Below, in pieces: positions 28,739 to 31,103 of a stretch of 31,103 nucleotides of DNA. Under the pieces are notes generated by a model, which was given only the letters and a program-made list of their open reading frames with translations, did no database searches and had not been told where the DNA came from. Both the position numbers and the translations under genes were made by a program. Location: positions 1 through 31,103 of the forward strand of contig CAZZKG010000047.1 of assembly GCA_964654825.1 (NCBI GenBank), in the 5' to 3' direction. The stretch comes from CAZZKG01 sp964654825. GTDB lineage: Bacteria; Gemmatimonadota; CAZMKB01. The first letter of the stretch is position 1; the number at the start of each line of letters is the position of its first letter.

Positions 28739-31015
28739 ATGGAAACCAAGGTCGGTGTTTTTATATGCAAAGGTTGTGATATCGCGAAATCGATCAATAT
28801 CGACAAGCTCGAGGAACTCGTAACCGGTGAGGAGAAGGTACCTGTCTGTAAGACTCACGATGCGTGCTGCAGCCGGGATGGGGTCGAGCTCATTAGATCG
28901 CATGTCGAGCGCGAGCAGTTGAACCGTGTCGTCATAGGCGCCTGTTCCTTCCGGGTCTTTCCGGAGCGTTTCGTTTTCGGCACAGAAATAATCGTTGAAA
29001 GGGTGAACCTCCGCGAACAGGTTGCCTGGTGTCATGAACCGAATGATGAAGACACTCAGATGCTCGCCGCCGATTACCTCCGCATCGGTATCGCCAGGGT
29101 GAGAAACAGTGAGCCGCCCGAACCGCTGATCGAGGAGACGAGCAGAGACATCATGATTGTCGGTGGCGGCATGGCAGGCATGACCGCCGCTCTCCAGGCC
29201 GCCCGGGCTGGATACAAGGTCACCCTTGTTGAAAAAGAGGAGCATCTGGGTGGATGGGCAAACAGGTTCAGGAAGGTCTTTCCCAAAAATCCGCCCTATC
29301 AGGCCCTCGAAGATCCCGGTTGTGATGCCCTGATAAAACAGGTCGTAGCCGAATCCGGCGTGACTGTACACACCTCGACTGTGGTGGAGAAGACAGTCGG
29401 GCAGCCGGGTTTGTTTGCTGTCTCCCTAAATAACGGCGGGCAATCGTCCGAACTGACCATCGGTTCGATCATACTCGCCACCGGGTGGAGACCATACCAG
29501 CCGGATAAACTGACCCATCTCGGCTACGGTATTTCTCCAGATGTCATCACCAACGTCGATATGGAGCAGATGGTGTCGAACGGTGGTATCAAAAGGCCCT
29601 CAGGCGGAAAATCGATCGACAGTGTCGTTTTCATTCAGTGCGCCGGTTCGCGCGATCAGGAACACCTCCCCTACTGTTCCTCCGTCTGCTGCCGGGTATC
29701 ACTCAAACAGGTGATGTATGTGAGGGCGCAGTACCCTGATGCCTTGATATACGTCATTTACAAGGACCTGCGCTCGCCTGCCCAGTATGAACGATTCTAT
29801 GAAACTGTTCAGGAGGACGAGGGAGTGTTTTTCACGAAAGGTGAGATCCGAGAGGTATCTAAAGAACCCGACGGGAAGATCGCCGTTTGCGTGGAGGAGA
29901 CTCTTCTGGGAGAAGACATCTCCGTGAAAGCGGACCTGGTCGTCCTGGCCACCGGTATGGTACCGACCACTAAAGTTAATGAAGAGGAGCTGCAGGCATC
30001 CGGTGAAGCGGCTGAGACCAAAGCAGGTGAAGAGAAGGAAGGTGAAGGGGAGAGTCAGCAGGACGGTACGAGTGCCGACGGAAAGAAAGAAGCGGAGAGC
30101 GCCGAGCCGGGAGCGAAGATACTGAACCTCACGTACCGGCAGGGGACGGATCTACCCACGCTCAAGTACGGGTTCAGCGATTCTCATTTTATCTGCTTCC
30201 CGTACGAAACACGCCGGACAGGGATCTATGCGGCGGGCGCCGTGAGAGCGCCGATGGACCTGTCTCAGACTGCCGGTGATGCCGCTGGCGCCGCTCTCAA
30301 GTCCATCCAGGCTGTCGAGGCGATCAGCAGGGGTGAAGCCGTCCATCCGCGGGCAGGCGATCTGAGTTACCCCGATTTCTTCATGCAGCGGTGTACGCAG
30401 TGTAAACGCTGCACCGAGGAGTGTCCATTCGGCGCACTCGATGAGGATGACAAGGGCACCCCGCTGCCGAATCCTCTCCGCTGCAGGAGATGCGGTGTGT
30501 GTCTCGGTGCCTGTCCCGAGAGAATCGTCTCATTCAAGAACTACAACATCAACATGATTTCACAGATGATCAAGGCAATCGACATCCCCGATGAGTTCGA
30601 AGAAAAACCGAGGATTCTTGTATTTGTCTGTGAAAACGACGCGCTTCCGGCAGTGGATCTGGCAGGTGTAAAGAAGCTCACCTACAATGCCATGGTCAGA
30701 ATCATCCCGCTCCGGTGCCTGGGTTCGATGAATGCGATCTGGGTGAGTGACGCCCTCGCCGCCGGATTCGATGGAGTATTGCTCTTAGGCTGTGCGAAGG
30801 GAGAGGACTACCAGTGCCACTTCGTACTCGGCAGTGAACTGGCGGAATACCGGATGGAAAATGTCAGGGAGAAGCTGAAACAGCTCATGCTCGAGGAGGA
30901 CAGGGTGCAAATTCACGAAGTATCGATCTCGGATTACGACAGGATCCCCGGGATCTTCAATGAATTCCTTGAGTTGATTGAGGAATTCGGGCCCAATCCT
31001 TACAAGGGGATGTGA
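28739..31015 (+). CDS. qmoB: QmoB-type HdrA-like subunit with MvhD domain
   Basis: 758 residues. Residues 1-130: HdrA-like N-domain (GVFICKGCDIAKSINID, PVCKTHDACCSRDG). From about 137: FAD domain (IMIVGGGMAGMTAA, LVEKEEHLGGWANR), with QCAGSRDQEHLPYCSSVCCRVSLKQ. Around residues 415-455 there is an unusual Glu/Lys/Gly/Ser-rich acidic linker. Two [4Fe-4S] motifs follow (CTQCKRCTEECPFG near 551; CRRCGVCLGACP near 581), and residues about 620-758 form an MvhD-like domain with ILVFVCEND, LRCLGSMNAIW and LLGCAKGEDYQCHF, ending NPYKGM as in QmoB proteins. It would pass electrons from QmoA to a membrane subunit. No qmoC start is seen in the 88 bp that follow, where another promoter begins instead. Confidence 0.87.
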   Translation: METKVGVFICKGCDIAKSINIDKLEELVTGEEKVPVCKTHDACCSRDGVELIRSHVEREQLNRVVIGACSFRVFPERFVFGTEIIVERVNLREQVAWCHEPNDEDTQMLAADYLRIGIARVRNSEPPEPLIEETSRDIMIVGGGMAGMTAALQAARAGYKVTLVEKEEHLGGWANRFRKVFPKNPPYQALEDPGCDALIKQVVAESGVTVHTSTVVEKTVGQPGLFAVSLNNGGQSSELTIGSIILATGWRPYQPDKLTHLGYGISPDVITNVDMEQMVSNGGIKRPSGGKSIDSVVFIQCAGSRDQEHLPYCSSVCCRVSLKQVMYVRAQYPDALIYVIYKDLRSPAQYERFYETVQEDEGVFFTKGEIREVSKEPDGKIAVCVEETLLGEDISVKADLVVLATGMVPTTKVNEEELQASGEAAETKAGEEKEGEGESQQDGTSADGKKEAESAEPGAKILNLTYRQGTDLPTLKYGFSDSHFICFPYETRRTGIYAAGAVRAPMDLSQTAGDAAGAALKSIQAVEAISRGEAVHPRAGDLSYPDFFMQRCTQCKRCTEECPFGALDEDDKGTPLPNPLRCRRCGVCLGACPERIVSFKNYNINMISQMIKAIDIPDEFEEKPRILVFVCENDALPAVDLAGVKKLTYNAMVRIIPLRCLGSMNAIWVSDALAAGFDGVLLLGCAKGEDYQCHFVLGSELAEYRMENVREKLKQLMLEEDRVQIHEVSISDYDRIPGIFNEFLELIEEFGPNPYKGM

Positions 31016-31056
31016 TTGAAAGTGTTCTCGACCATGTGAGGAAGGTCTTTTTTCAC

Positions 31057-31085
31057 TTGACAGAGATTGTGAAATTTGTTACATT
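31057..31085 (+). promoter_or_regulatory. Promoter with embedded Rex operator at right edge
   Basis: TTGACA (31057-31062), 17-bp spacer, TACATT (31080-31085). A Rex-like site TTGTGA-AATTTG-TTACAT (31067-31084, 10 of 12) fills the spacer and overlaps the -10. The gene it drives lies beyond the window. It would be repressed by Rex when NADH is low. Confidence 0.65.
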
Positions 31086-31103
31086 ATAATTCTTCACACT
31101 CAA

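Overview
The window comes from a Gram-negative anaerobe. It encodes outer-membrane beta-barrels, a lipoprotein, Qmo-type and heterodisulfide-reductase (Hdr)-like iron-sulfur proteins, a tungsten/molybdenum aldehyde oxidoreductase and the NADH sensor Rex. UGA is a normal stop for many genes here, so the code is standard. Promoters of TTGACA-N17-TATAAT type are easy to find. The secreted VCBS-repeat protein with a C-terminal Ig-like region is a style common in uncultured FCB-group lineages; that placement is an inference only.

Layout. 1-4.1 kb (minus): a VCBS-repeat exported protein that runs off the left edge and carries one in-frame UGA followed by a SECIS-like hairpin, a GH15 glucoamylase-type hydrolase and a secreted jelly-roll protein. 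4.3-9.2 kb: an aldehyde:ferredoxin oxidoreductase divergent from a membrane sulfatase/phosphotransferase-type enzyme and a lipoprotein. 9.3-14.6 kb: a tightly coupled LolA-like / RND exporter / outer-membrane barrel operon, divergent from a small beta-barrel. 14.6-25.9 kb (minus): a redox island. 26.2-27.0 kb: a short-chain dehydrogenase behind a structured leader. 27.4-31.0 kb: qmoA-qmoB.

The redox island is the most interesting part. Two paralogous membrane modules (NarI-like cytochrome b plus HdrD/DsrK-like CCG iron-sulfur protein) are each headed by a paralogous regulator made of a BldC/excisionase-type HTH, a seven-cysteine domain and a degenerate receiver. Both regulator genes have a TTGACA promoter followed by tandem CAATAA repeats spaced mostly 9 bp apart. 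In the second module the HdrD-like protein is fused to an apparently active response-regulator receiver, and the next gene is a soluble PAS histidine kinase with a Cys cluster. The same run carries a macro-domain gene and is followed by rex. Rex-like operators occur at the rex promoter, upstream of qmoA and inside a promoter at the right edge. I read this as a system that couples quinone/thiol electron flow and NADH state to transcription. The individual domains are recognisable; the combination is inference.
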